A stretch of DNA of 64,000 nt from Filobasidium wieringae. Taxonomy: Eukaryota; Basidiomycota; Tremellomycetes; Filobasidiales; Filobasidiaceae. The notes under the pieces are model-generated. The model did not search any database and was not told the origin of the DNA. It saw nothing but the letters and a program-made list of their open reading frames with translations. The stretch is from positions 152,309 to 216,308 of the forward strand of contig BCIV01000020.1 in the NCBI GenBank assembly GCA_001600055.1, read 5' to 3'. Shown here piece after piece: positions 23,727 to 35,333 of this stretch. Both the position numbers and the translations under genes were made by a program. Each line of letters opens with the position of its first letter. Position 1 is the stretch's first letter.

Positions 23727-24273
23727 GTTGTGGCAAGTCATCGACGGGTGGGTTGAGAAGATGACGGGGGTTGATGGTGAGACCTCCCATGTAGGAGGGA
23801 TGACGATGACCCTGTTCCACCTCGACCCAATCGGGGCTATCCGATCTCGGTCGAGGTATTTTATTCTTCTTTCCTGTCTGAACACGGTGTGGGAGATCGT
23901 ACACCTCTTTTTCTGGGGAATCGGAGACGACGACGACTTGAGGTAGATGTCGATCCATATACCTGGATTTCAAACCCAACGAAGCTCTTTGGATATCAAG
24001 AGGAGCGAGGATATTCTTCCTCTTGATCCTATGTTTCGTCCCGTTCCCCGTCATTTCCGCTATAGGTGGGTGAGGTCGATCCGTCCTGGAGTAGTTTCCG
24101 GCGGGAGCAGGAGTGGGGGGGATGAAATGGGCGTAGTAGGAAAGGGTAGGGGACGGGACGTATTTCGTCTCCCTCTTCCCGTTCCCGAGTAGATGAGAGT
24201 GAGAGTGAGAGTGAGGGCGGGAAAGAGGATGTGGTTGTGAGGGAACGAGGAGTTCTTCAGTATCTTCGTTCAT
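21260..24273 (-). CDS. Membrane-anchored leucine-rich-repeat protein with polyQ cytosolic domain
   Basis: The first exon (24273-22876, 466 codons) encodes a hydrophilic N-terminal part with His-Ser repeats, a polyQ tract (about residues 182-201), Arg-Glu repeats and Phe-Arg repeats. It ends in a very basic stretch (GRRKRRRK). After a 100-nt intron comes the only membrane segment (IIVGLSSLVMASIIIGVCVG). With basic residues just before it and no signal peptide, type II topology is expected (N-terminus in the cytosol). The outer part has a Cys-rich cap (YPCDQCLPPL, then LQGWMGDTNPCSGWSGVGCD), resembling the plant-type LRR N-terminal cap. LRR exons follow (LVGLEQLKIVGNSNIP, LMSVDIESTALTSL, LTSLVLVSNNKLGSTLP, LRDLSLQTNPSLSGEFP), ending TAAPSCGACKF. 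The repeats are split over many small exons. An N at 22992 falls in the first exon. Function unknown; a surface-sensing or wall-linked role is only inference. Confidence 0.82.
22819..22850. repeat. Hexanucleotide repeat encoding Phe-Arg in the LRR protein
   Basis: GAAAAC-type units repeated about five times; on the minus strand they read FRFRFRFR. They lie in the plus-strand span 22776-22875 that I assign to the intron, so the Phe-Arg reading applies only if the intron is retained. Confidence 0.6.
23274..23300. repeat. (GGGAGT)n microsatellite encoding a His-Ser repeat
   Basis: GTGGGA units on the plus strand, about five copies. On the minus strand they fall in the cytosolic region of the LRR protein, where the frame reads alternating His and Ser. 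Confidence 0.7.
23671..23730. repeat. (TTG)n / CAA repeat encoding polyglutamine
   Basis: Twenty trinucleotides of TTG with one TCG interruption. On the coding (minus) strand this gives eight Gln, one Arg and eleven Gln in the cytosolic part of the LRR protein. Confidence 0.9.
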
Positions 24274-24625
24274 GGTGTCGCCAGTCGTGTCGCTTGTCTG
24301 GCTGTTGGTTGGTCGTTGTCCGCGCCGACCGAGCGAGCGACGGCGTGTGTGGATTTTGTATATTTCAGGAAATCGCCCTCTCGGTCAACCAGAAACGCGC
24401 TCCCGTTGAGTTTATTGTCGACCTCACTTCTCGCTTCCAATCTGAAACACTTGCACGCGCTCGAGTTTCCTTTTGTTCTCCGTCCTTGTGATCTTATTGT
24501 TCCCTGATCACTTCCGCATGCGCGTTCCCGTCGTGCGCGTTTCATAAATGGCTGACGTCACGTGCGGGGGTGAAACGTCTCGCGTGGGGAGACAAAGAGT
24601 TCAAAGGGTGGGTGAGTCATCCGGA
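24274..24625. other. Spacer between MED12 and the LRR gene
   Basis: 352 bp holding the LRR gene promoter and the MED12 3' end. No repeated motif or TATA box stands out. Confidence 0.5.
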
Positions 24626-27600
24626 TCACTCCTTCCTGATCTTCTTTCTAGAACTCGTCACTCCTCCTCCTGTCGCTGCCGTTTTCCTTCCATTCCCAGG
24701 ACTTTCACCCGGTCCAGCCCGTTTCTTTCCCTTTGAGATCACCACCGATCCCTCGTCCAACCGAGGCGGAGGACTATCTTCAATCTCGATCGGATCGTCC
24801 CCCGTCCCTCTCCCTTCCTCTTCCAGCATCACCCCGCTCACTCCCCTCCCGCCACTCGACCCCGCCTTCCCAACCTCGTCACCTCCCCCATCATGCTCGT
24901 CGACCTCGAACCCATATATCCTACTCCTCAATCCCAATCCCACCCCTTCCAACCCACCCGTCCCCAAATCCCTCTCACTAACCGGACGCAGCATACGGCC
25001 TTCCCATTCCCCCCATCCGTCTTGCAGAGGACTGACCGCCGGTCCGAGGAAGAGAGGATCGAATTGATGGAGATCGATCGGACGGGCGTTTCCCATTTGA
25101 CCCTGACCTTGACCCGCACCCGGACCTTGATCTTGCACGTGAGGTTCGGGAATGGAAGAGAGAGGCAACCCCATCGATTCCCATCGAGAAGGAATCGAAG
25201 AAATCCCAACCTGCCCCCCCCTCTTCCCCCCGTTCCCGCCCTTCCCCCCCTGCTCACCCATACCCAAAACCCAATCCAACTCCATCCCACTCAACCCTAT
25301 TCCCCAAAACCCAACAAGTAAATAAACAAGTAAGTCAGTAAACCCGAACTAGATCATCTTTCATCTTGAAAGGATTGGGGATGGGTTAGGAAAGCGGACT
25401 GACCATCCAAGAAGACGCCCCGTTCTTCTTCGTCCGCACATACATCCCAGATCTGCTTCAACACGTTCATCGTCGTCGGCGTCGTCACTCCACCTGCCCC
25501 GGCCACTGCTCCTGCTCCCGCTCCTGTCCCAGCTCCTGATCCTGATCCCGAACCTATGACTGAACCTAAAGCCCCCCCACCCCCCCTCCCACCCCTGACC
25601 AACCTGATCAAACCCAATCGAAGTCCCCTAGAACTCTCCCTCCGCGCCGCAAGCTCGGTTCTCAACGAGTCCAGGTAGGTGGCGAGCCGGTCCAAATTGA
25701 GGGGGGGTTGGGTGGGGTTGTTCTTGAATGCGCTGGACGAGCTGGATGCGTTGGATGCGTTGGGACCGGATGTAGAGGATGGACGGGATGCGCCGGATGT
25801 GGCGGACAAGGCAAGAGCGAGACAGAAGACTAGACGAGAGATCGAGGTTTCCGTATCCTCATTCCCTTTCCTTCTCCCATCCCATTCCGATCCGGGTCCA
25901 GAGTTTTCGTCATCGCCCCCCACTGATGGGTGGAGGACCGGGATGGTCTGGACCAACCAATCGAACCCTATCAACCCAAACTACTCCCGTCGTACCCAAA
26001 CAACCCATCCGTCCGCCAATCAGCCCCACAATCCTGATCCAACCCTCAAACCTTTACTCCGGTTTGCGAGACTCACCGTAAAAGCTAAATCACTACCCAA
26101 CCCCTGGAAGACCTCCCAGATCAATTCCCCATGCGCCCTACCCATCTCGCACTCGAAAACTGGACGGAGGGCTTGTACCCGGCTGGAAACGTCCGATCCC
26201 TCGTGGACGTCGAGGACGATCTGACGTAGTTGTTTCTTCAGGTGAGGGGTCGATTCGGGGGTCGGGTAGGGCCAATTGAGGGGGAAGGAGGAAGGGTTGG
26301 GATCGTCTATGAACAGTCGGGAAAGTGAGGGGGTCAGATTACGTTCTTGAGTCGAAAAGGGGGAAAGAACTCGGAGCTTACTTTTCCCACTGGGGTACGT
26401 ATGGGTCAAGGTTCGGTGGGATTCCTGGATCAGTTGATAGGCATGATCGTGTCCTTCCCAATTAAATGGTGGTTTCAGTAATCCTTCTTTCACTATGACC
26501 TCGTTCTTGGCGGCGAACAGGCGAAGGGCTTGTGTTCGGCATAGACGTTGGATCAGTTGAGATGCGTCGGGGTCGGTTTCTTCGCCAGAGGCGAGTACAG
26601 CTAAGAAAGGGAGGTGTCGGATAATAGCGAGGACTAGAACGGGATCTTGCATCGCTACATCCGATTCCGCCGCCAATCCGATCCTCGTCGCCGCGCTCAA
26701 CCCGCGTGACGTTTCTCCCCCCAGCTGTGGATCCAGGATGGCACCGGACAAGTACCATAAGATCTTGGACCGGTCGGTCGATATACGACCCGACAACGCG
26801 GCTATACTCCGCCATAAAGGTAGAACCAGTGCGTCCAGTACACCTCGAACGCTGATAACCCTTCTCGCCAGCAGCTCCAGCAGAAGATGGCTGGACTGTT
26901 CAGTTAACCCCGTCGTATTCGGTTTGGAGAGGACGACGCGGGCCCACTTTCGGAAAGCGGATTCCATGCTGCCGGGAAGATGATCCCCCAAACTCTGTAA
27001 CAGACGCGTCGTCACTCCTACCGCTTGACATTGGCCTTCAGGTTGCAACAGCGTGACATCCAAGTCGGTCAATCCGGTCAGAGCGAGGTTCCAGACTTGT
27101 TCGATGACACGCTGATTCTGAGGGAATTCGCGAGTCAAACGTTTGGTGAATCGATCGACCGCTTCGATAGTCGGTTGTCGATGGATTTCCATGACATCGC
27201 GCAAGAGTTCAGAAGCGAGAGCTGAAGGGTTAGATGACACCGCAGCCGCTACAGCTTCAGAATCAGATATAGACGATCGCGCCCGGATTTCGATCGACAG
27301 TCGGGTCTGCGCGCGTTGGATCATCATGCTTGCTTCTGCGCTCTTACCAAGGGCTTGCCAGTGAAACATATACCGCTGTAGCTGCTGTGCCGTATTCAGC
27401 GAGACCGTGTCATCGCGAACGCCTAAAGCATCTACTCGATGGCATAGCTCAAATAGCACCGCTCGATCCTTCATATACTCAAGCAGCGTGACAATCTTGG
27501 CAAAAGTCGCCCGGCGTGTTAGATCTTTTTCTTTACATGTCGAGATCCATTCCTGTAACTTGATCCTCTCCGAGCTCCACGCTTTCCACATGACCCACGC

Positions 27601-29976
27601 GGATACATCAGGTAGATTCAGTAAAGTCGAAGCTTCCTCTTCTGAACTTGGCGCAGTATCGGAAATGAGTCCAGTCAAATATCTGCCTATGATCTCTGAG
27701 GAACGTTGAACCTGGAGCTCCTCTTGTTTCCGACTTTCCGGATCCGAGCGAAATAACAACATTCCGCGCTGGAAGGTATCCTGTAGGTCTGCTTCATAGG
27801 AAGGCAGTTCTCGCAAAACCTCAATCTCTGCCCGTTCGACTTCGTCCCGCTTTCCAGCGACCCCAGAAGCGATCACGAATCCAATGTAATCATGGTATTC
27901 GATGATACCCCCTCTCACCAGGTCGTCTAGCACCGAGACTATAGGAGCAGGCACCGCTTTGACATCGACCCCTTGCCGATGATCAAACTCGCCCTTAAGC
28001 CAGTCGAGCACGGTCCTTACGACATAACCCTTCCGCTTCCTCTTTTCATTTTCCGGTTCCGGATGCGACGTGAGATCATCCTCCAATAGACCGTTTAGAA
28101 TTGCTACTCCGATCCAGGAACATATCCCTTGTCGCTTAACCATCCAACTCAAAAGCCTCTTCACCTCTTGTTTCAAATCAGCTCTTCTTTCCCTCTGAAA
28201 TCGATCGTCCTCTCCAAACAAGGTCTTCCTAGTAGCTAAGAGATCGGTGGTAATACCAACGTTATCCAAAATGGCTTCGAACCCTTGAGAAGCTCCATCC
28301 AGGTCCGCTCTTTTACCTTTACTCCCACTTGTGTTTGAAGACGATCGTGGTCGTCCGATCTTCAAACCGAGATATTCCGATTTCTTTCGAAGTCGATCAT
28401 ACTCCCTCCTTGACTCTTCTGTAGAACCGTTCCAAATGGTCTCCCGAAGAAGAGGTTCATACGAGTCCCATAGTTTCGGGGAACAGAAGAAACCTTTATC
28501 TAGATTCCAAGTCATCTACACCCCATTACGATCAGATTGATTCCTAGTTCAATCTATTCAGACGGCTCACTTTGATCATCCGGCTGAGTAGACCCAAAAC
28601 TCTCGTCCCAGCAGGACCCAATCGTCCAAACTCTTCTATCCGAGAAAAGAACGCCCTCAAAAGTCTTTTACCCCTTGCCAATCTCTCTCGATCTCTCCCC
28701 TGTTCCAGCCCACTCGATCGAGTCGGATCGACTGAAATGGGTTGTAAGATGTTCCTGAAAAATATTTCGAGTAGTTCCAGGATGAATGAAAGGAGGATCG
28801 GATGTGGGGATCGGGTTTGGGAGCTGAACCAATTAAGAATGACAAGATGATCCAGATATTTCTTATCGAGTAGTTCTTTCGATAAATGCCGCCTAGAAGG
28901 TATGGATCGTCATGAGCCTTACACGATTTCGAGGTTTCAGGTATACTCACATGTACTGCCACTTCTCCACCCACTCCACCCTCTTCCCTTCATCCTCCAA
29001 CAAAGACCAGCCCACTGGAACCCCTATTTCCGTTCCGTTCCCTTCCCCAGTAGCGGCAGTCTTGGCACTGGGAGAAGAAGCAGGGACGATCGTTTCCAAA
29101 TGCTTCGCCCACCAGGATGTAAGGGTTTTGGTGAAATCGATGGTATAGATCATGTCGGGTGTTTGAAGTTGAGTCGAGGTGGATGGTTTATTTCGGAGAG
29201 CTTGCTATATTCGGTATTACAGTACAGATGAGTATAAAACGAGTAAGCACATAAGGTAGACAAATCCACTGACCACCTCTAAGCCCCCAACCACACCGAC
29301 AAACCACCCAGCCCTTTCCTTCTCCACTCGGCCCGTATAGAGTAGATCAAGCATCATCATCCCCTTGATCCCGTGCGGGATATTCCTGGTCTTTGCGATC
29401 TTGGAAAGCGGAATGGAATTATCAGATAAAGTCTGTAAGAAATTTTGCCGCATTTGAGGGTTGTGGATGGTACGTGTTGGAGGACGGTAAGAGTGAGGTC
29501 TGTACAGGTCAATGGAAGTTGGATTAGCGGGATCGTCAAGGCTGAACCTGCCTGATTCGTCAAAAGTGATACTTGCGCTACAGAATCATCTCCTCGCCTA
29601 AGTATCTCGATCTCTGTAGCGAGAGCTTCCATCCTCCCCGGTAAAGCGGCGTTCTTGAGTTTCTCATAGATCGGAGCTGCTAAGCTGATCGTCTCCATTC
29701 CCGGAGCGATGGAAGGTGTATGAGGTGGTTGGTACCCCTGCCGAACCGTTTGAAAGGTAAGGAGCTCTTCTTTCTGACCATGACCTGGACGGGCTATATG
29801 GTAGTCGGGATAACCTGTGGGATCGAGGTCAGGTCAATAATTATCAGCTAGCTAGTATGTGAGGAGGGATGGTTACCGAGATCGGGCCCGTCCGGTCCAG
29901 CCAATGGGACTCGCCATGCGGGCGGTTTTATCGGAACATATGATGTTCCCTGGGTAGGTATTATTCCTTCAGCCAT
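24626..29976 (-). CDS. SRB8: Mediator of RNA polymerase II transcription subunit 12 (SRB8/MED12)
   Basis: MED12 is part of the CDK8 kinase module of Mediator and activates CDK8-cyclin C. The start at 29976 gives MAEGIIPTQGTSYVPIKPPA, with the typical early GYPDYHI segment. The Med12 domain is recognised by TLSDNSIPLSKIAKTRNIPH, GIKGMMMLDLLYTGRVEKER and AGWFVGVVGG. A conserved region follows (RVEWVEKWQYM), then RHLSKELLDKKYLDHLVILN and MTWNLDKGFFCSPKLW. The large central exon (26020-28515) is helical, with LRQIVLDVHEGSDVSSRVQA near its end. The C-terminal exons are Gly/Ser-rich (GSGSGSGAGTGAGAG), ending in a basic stretch at 24626. About 1,600 residues, similar to fungal SRB8. It lies head to head with eIF3e. 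Confidence 0.88.
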
Positions 29977-30323
29977 TGTGCTAGTCTACATGGTGTGTTT
30001 GGGAGTGGCAGATGGTAATGATGTGACCTGCTCGAGGGTGTGTTATGGGCGATTGATGATGTATGATACCGGTGTTGAGCGTTATTCCACTCGACTTTCA
30101 CGTGATTCCAATCGTTTTCGACTGGGAAACACGCAAGAAAGACCAAGAACCAAGGTCAATTGTTCTCGTTCAACGTCGCTCAAACACATCATCACACTCG
30201 TTCTAGACACAGTAAATAGTCCTAGTGCTGCAGGACAATTGCTGGTGAAGTTACAGAACTTGAAAATCCGAAATATAGACAATTCCAACCAGAATTTTAA
30301 ACGGAATACAAAAAGTAGCAAAT
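29977..30323. promoter_or_regulatory. Shared divergent promoter, MED12 / eIF3e
   Basis: 347 bp separate the two start codons. No clear TATA box. The arrangement suggests a common nucleosome-free promoter for two housekeeping genes, which is inference. Confidence 0.5.
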
Positions 30324-32418
30324 ATGTCGGAATACGATCTCACCCAGGTTCGCTTAGGTCCTCTCAATCTTACTATACGATTCATGTGCTGATCGAGAAT
30401 ACGAAACCTTGTTGTTCTGCTCTCGATTCGATAGACCCTTATCCCTTTCCTCGACAGGCATTTGGCCCTTCCTCTCCTAGCTCATTTGGCCGAATTGGAC
30501 CCTCCCGTTTTCCCCGTCGACCAGATTCAGAAAGCTCAGTGCGTATCCAGGAAGTCGGTTTTTCAGGCAGGCAGAGGAGGTGGACAGCAAGTGATTCGGA
30601 TGAAAGAGGAAACTGGAATCGAATTCACATTGAAGAAGAGACAGAAATTGGAAGGGAATGAACTTTATCCGTCCGACACAGCCAGTCAAGAACAAGAACG
30701 CACCGATATCCCTTTACAATCGACATATCCCGCTTTCTTTTGAATCTCCTCTGCCTAGCCACTCTGCTTGCCCCAGTCACTCCACGACTTGAACAATCGG
30801 CTTATCTCGCATCTTTCCCTTGTGTCACAGGTATGAACTCGCCAAGGGTACCAACATGGTAGACTACGTCGAGCAACTCTCCGAAGCTGTCGGAGTATCC
30901 AACCCACCCAGTATGTCCCCAAATCAGCAAACCATCCCCCCTGCAAGCGCTAACGCGTATGTGTCTCCTTTGTCTTACCAGACTTTGAATCTCAACGAAA
31001 ACTAGCTATTGAGAAGACTGCTTCGTTGCAAGAATCCGCTGCCCCGGTCTTGAGGGTTATTGAGGACCCTGCTGTTGTGGATCGGTTGAAGGGTGCGGTT
31101 GACAAGTTGAGGAACATGGATTTGTTGGAGAGGGAATACAAGGTGAGTCTTTGAGCGGATCAAATGATGGGAGAGGAATTGCGGAGTAACGGGCTTGTGT
31201 TCTGAAACCTCAGTTGACTCTGGATCAAGTTAACGCTCTTTACCATTATGGACACTACCAATACACCTACGGAGATTACGCCGGAGCCTCTTCCTACTTG
31301 TACCATTTCCTCATCCTTTCCCCTTCCCTCGATCTCAACCTTTCTGCCCACTGGGGTAAACTACTCAGTAACATCCTCTGTGGAGAATGGGACGCTGCTC
31401 TTGCCGAAGTCAAGGATTTGAAGGAGATCATCGATAACCCTCAGACGGAAGAACAGGCCAAGCCGAGCAACCAATTACAGGCACGATCGTGGTTGCTTCA
31501 TTGGGGATTGTTCGTTTGGTTCAACCACGAGGATGGACGTTCGGGGTTGATGGATATCTTCCTCACTCCCGCCTACTTGAACACGATGCAGACGAATTGT
31601 CCTCACTTGACGAGGTACTTGGTGGCCAGTGCGATCTTGACGCACAGAACGAATTCTAGCAACTACAAGATCACTTTGGGTGGAAGGACGATGAGGAACC
31701 CGATTCAGGAGATCACCAAGATCGTTTTGATGGAGAACCACCATTATTCGGATCCTATCACTGCTTTCCTCAGTGACCTGTACGGAGAGTTTGATTTCGA
31801 AAAGGCTCAGGAAAAGTTGAAGGTCGCCAAGGGGATTATCGAGAATGATTTCTTCTTGAACGGATTCGTCGAGGAGTTTATGGAGGGTGCTAGATGGTTG
31901 GTCAGTGAGGTCTACTGCAAGATACATAGGAGAATCGATATTACGTGAGTTTCAGTTGGAAAGTCTGATCGTCAATGGGACGGTCACGCTGATGGCGTTT
32001 GACTGTACAGCGACTTGTCCGCTCGTCTCAACTTGTCCAAGGAGGAGGGAGAGAAGTGGATCGTCAACTTGATCCGAGACTCTAAAATGGGAATTGATGC
32101 CAAGATCGATCTCCAAGCTGTAAGTTTGCTTAAATTACGTCCGAGCAAACAAGGACTTTGCTGACTGCTCGGGATCTCGTGCCTCAGAACATGCTCCACA
32201 TCTCCCGACCTCACCCTACCCCTACCCAGACTCTTATCGAGACCACGCGAGGTCTCGCTTTCCGATCACAAGCTATCCAATTCGCTATGCAACGGAAAGC
32301 ACAGGGCGAGAGCTCCGAGACTAGGGAACGAAGGGACGGTGGTGCTGGGGGAAGAGGAGGACGGGGAGGAGCTAGAGGTGGACAGACTGGTGGACGACCA
32401 GTTGCGCAGGAGGCTTGA
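30324..32418 (+). CDS. INT6: Translation initiation factor eIF3 subunit e (INT6)
   Basis: A subunit of the eIF3 complex that binds the 40S ribosome. Exon 1 is eight codons (MSEYDLTQ). The next exon gives [20 protein letters not shown], the signature start of eIF3e, then [20 protein letters not shown]. The helical eIF3 N-terminal region contains [20 protein letters not shown] and [14 protein letters not shown]. The PCI domain covers [40 protein letters not shown] and [20 protein letters not shown]. The C-terminus is Arg/Gly-rich ([12 protein letters not shown]), ending at 32418. About 470 residues, as expected. Eight exons; an intron separates RRIDIT from DLSARL. Confidence 0.95.
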
Positions 32419-33520
32419 TTGGGCCGAGAGAGGAGCGGGGCGAATGTATTGTGGTTTACGGGTCTCTTTTAACGTGTGTACGATGCATGCCTTTATTGGT
32501 TTTTAACATTTCATGACATCCCGAATCGAGATTGGCTTCAAGACGATCGTAGCAGGCTGTGAGTACGCCAATCGTACGATGGCACATTACTGGCGTTTCA
32601 CAGATTCACAATACACCCTTATTGTCCCCAATGTATACGGCAAATTTGATTGAGAGGAAAAGTCTCTATGGACATTTGGAAAGATGTTACTCAACTAACA
32701 AGACTTTATGGGGTCAAGGACGTTCTCACTATGACATGTCAGCTCGAGGCAATGCTGACCCGCTTCCGTATAGGGATAACAACAGATAACAACATTAATT
32801 ATCAGCGCGACAGACTATTCACATGGGCACTTGCAGCCCTGATCTCTAGGATTTCTGAGCATAGCGCATCGAATTTACTTGTTTTAGGTACTTCCCCCCA
32901 AAATGCTTTGGTTGATCAAATCTCCCGCTCTGGTTTACTAGAATAATGAGTGGAGGAGCGAAACACATTTATCAATCATGATATAAGGCGCGGCTGCCCA
33001 CGACTTGGACGTACAATAGTCATCAATCTAAATGAGTTTATGCATACACCCTAAGTCACAAAGCATATCTCCGGACCATCTCTTCCCTTGTGAATTGGAT
33101 CATCATGTTCCCTCCCTTGACATCCCTCAACATCCATAATCAAGGGTGAGCCACATCTTACCGCCTGGAATCACAAAACGACAATCCAACAGTTTGCCGA
33201 AGAACCAAAAGTGTACCTAAGGTTGTTGTTGATGACGGATGGTGGTAGTACTGTTGGAGAGTGGGTATTTATGAAACGCGAGTGTCGATTTTCGCTCTTG
33301 GAGGAAGTGAAAGGCATGATGATGGATGGGCACGGCTCAAGCCTGAAACTGTGAGGACGGACTTTCAGGGACGGAAGTAACTAATGAGATGACGCGACCG
33401 GACATGGACACTGGTCCGGCAAAGCCTCCTAGAAACAACTGACATCCAGGTAAGTGCATCGCTGCTATATCTGCTATCGATCAAATCGACCTATATATCT
33501 GCTATTCATCCAAACCAACC
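32419..33520. other. Intergenic region
   Basis: About 1.1 kb, more A/T-rich than its neighbours. Open frames are short and have no recognisable features. It holds the 3' end of the eIF3e gene. A CTATATATCTGCTAT sequence occurs just before 33521. Confidence 0.5.
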
Positions 33521-33775
33521 ATGCGCGATCATCCCATCAACAATCGAGTACAGGATCAGGATCTGCCCACCAACAACAATCGAGTACATGATCAGGATCT
33601 GCCCGTCACCGATCGAGTACAGGATCAGGATCTGCCCGTCACCGATCAAGTACAGGATCTGCCCATCGATGATCGAGTGCAGGACCTCTCTGACTCATCT
33701 CAGGTTAAAGAAGTGCTCATGAAGTTGGGGGGTCAGCTTGTATTCAAAAGGAGAGGCAAAACCGTGCGACTCTAA
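33521..33775 (+). CDS. Small protein with tandem repeats (candidate)
   Basis: An ATG-started frame of 84 codons. The middle is made of repeats of an 11-residue unit, RVQDQDLPVTD: three full-length units, then two shortened ones. The N-terminus is MRDHPINN and the C-terminal 25 residues (KEVLMKLGGQLVFKRRGKTV) are not repetitive and are basic. No signal peptide or membrane segment. The frame is kept through repeats whose lengths are all multiples of three (36, 33, 33 and 27 nt), which favours coding. CTATATATCTGC upstream could serve as a TATA element. Family not recognised; it may be lineage-specific or a chance ORF. Confidence 0.45.
   Translation: MRDHPINNRVQDQDLPTNNNRVHDQDLPVTDRVQDQDLPVTDQVQDLPIDDRVQDLSDSSQVKEVLMKLGGQLVFKRRGKTVRL
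33545..33688. repeat. 33-nt tandem repeat array
   Basis: Copies start at 33545 (36 nt), 33581 (33), 33614 (33) and 33647 (27), with a degenerate fifth from 33674. The core is CGAGTACAGGATCAGGATCT followed by GCCCGTCACCGAT. Copies 2 and 3 are almost identical, so expansion looks recent. Confidence 0.85.
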
Positions 33776-34173
33776 ATTCCAGTAACTTTCTCTTGATTAC
33801 CCCCTGCGTTAGCGATATCAGTTCCGACTCCTTCACAAAACGCCAGATCGTTGATACTGTTTCTGAAGTACAATCCCCGATCCGCTCTTACGATAACGTC
33901 CCTCATGGACCTCATTGAGTCTGATAGGAAGCCCGTTTCACGGGTCTGATTATCTTAAGGATCCTACCTGCGCCCGCTGCAACTTCAGAGCGAAGTATAC
34001 ATAGATCATAAATATACAAAGAACCAGTACGTGTACAAACGAAAATCCCGCACTCGGCCAGAAAAGGTCCTCTGCACGGTGGTCGGTTACAGTGGACGAA
34101 ACGAACGAAACGAAATAAAGGATATACAAAAATCAAACCGAAACCGCAGATCGAGTTCCGCGTCGTAAAGTCC
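33776..34173. other. Intergenic region
   Basis: About 400 bp with no gene seen; the 3' region of the minus-strand GPI protein. Confidence 0.5.
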
Positions 34174-35333
34174 TTAGAGGAACAGGGCCAAACCCAATCC
34201 CATGCATCCCACGACGACCGCTCCGATCCCCGCATGAGAGAGTTCTCGGGCTAGGGAGACCGAGTTCCCGCTGGACGGGGAGGGGGAGGGGGAGTTGGTC
34301 GGGCTGGTTGGGGTTGAGGTGGGACGGGTCGTGGTGGGGCTGGTTATTATGACAGGTCGAGTGATGGACTGCGAAGAACACGAGGAGGGAGGTGGTTATC
34401 AGCGAAACCGGTGGGTTTGCGATCCGTTCATTTTACCCAAGATCGCCACTTACGCTGGTACCAGAAACGCTCGTAACCCCAGAGCCGGAACTCGCGACCG
34501 AACCCGAACCCGAACTAAGCACAGAACTAGCCAAAGACCCAAGTCCAGAACTGGCGGCAGACCCTACCGAACTTTCCACCCCCGTGATAGACCCAGCCGC
34601 ACTCATCCCGGCCCCTGAAACTGCCGTAGTCCGAGATGCAGCGGCAGGGGACATGGTGGAATTGGCGTTCAGTTGGGATTGAACGGTATTATTGAATTGG
34701 CCTGTCATTCCATCCAACCTGATCATATGCAATACCCCAAAATCGGATCAGGATTGGAAACCGGGAGGAGAGGAGAGAGAGACTACGTACCGGAAGATCG
34801 CGGAGAAGGCTGTATATGGGTAGGTAGGTTGAAGCGGGTCTTGTGTATCCTTACTAGTGAATCTTATGAAATAATGGGTGCCTAAAGAAGAAGAGGTAAA
34901 TGCCACATCCCCCCTCAAATAGAGAAAATAGAACGAAGGAGATAGACATACCGGAAGGCCCGACCGTCCCATCCACATTCCACGTAACCGAATTCGTCTG
35001 CGATACGTCGATCTCGTTCCCGAGGGAAGCCAAGAACGTTTGTTCCGTTGGGTTCCCGGTATAAAGGTCTATAGAGGATTTACCGATCGTATTGAGAAGA
35101 GGATGAGTTCCATCGTCCACTGTACTCAAAGGGGAATGTGATGAGGAGACGTTAGAGGATCGCGAAGAGAAAGGGAAGTGAAAGGGACGATGCTTACCCC
35201 ATTGAACGGTTAGTGATTGTCCGGCCTGGGAGACGGTGGATGCTACCGGGTTCGTCACGTAGACTCCTGCCAGGACTCTGGAAGCTAGGAGGACGATGAA
35301 TAGTGATGAAGAGGTTATCGAATGAGGAAACAT
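34174..35333 (-). CDS. Second Kre9/Knh1-like GPI-anchored Ser-rich protein
   Basis: The start at 35333 gives a signal peptide (SSLFIVLLASRVLAGVYVTN). The Kre9/Knh1-like domain begins with VTNPVASTVSQAGQSLTVQW, where the T-x-x-AGQ-x-L-x-x-x-W pattern is typical. It continues SSIDLYTGNPTEQTFLASLG and SVTWNVDGTVGPSG. A Ser/Gly/Ala-rich stalk follows (GSGSVASSGSGVTSVSGTSV). The end is a hydrophobic GPI signal (IGAVVVGCMGLGLALFL, stop 34174). Introns after the first beta strands, before the HYFIRF segment and inside the stalk are supported by frame. It has the same layout as the protein at 5774-6810 but the sequences differ, so they are relatives rather than a recent duplicate. Confidence 0.82.

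Noticed and set aside
24731..25321. Plus-strand frames rich in Pro/Ser/Thr opposite the MED12 3' exons
   Set aside because: Antisense shadow of Gly/Ser/Arg-rich MED12 coding sequence.
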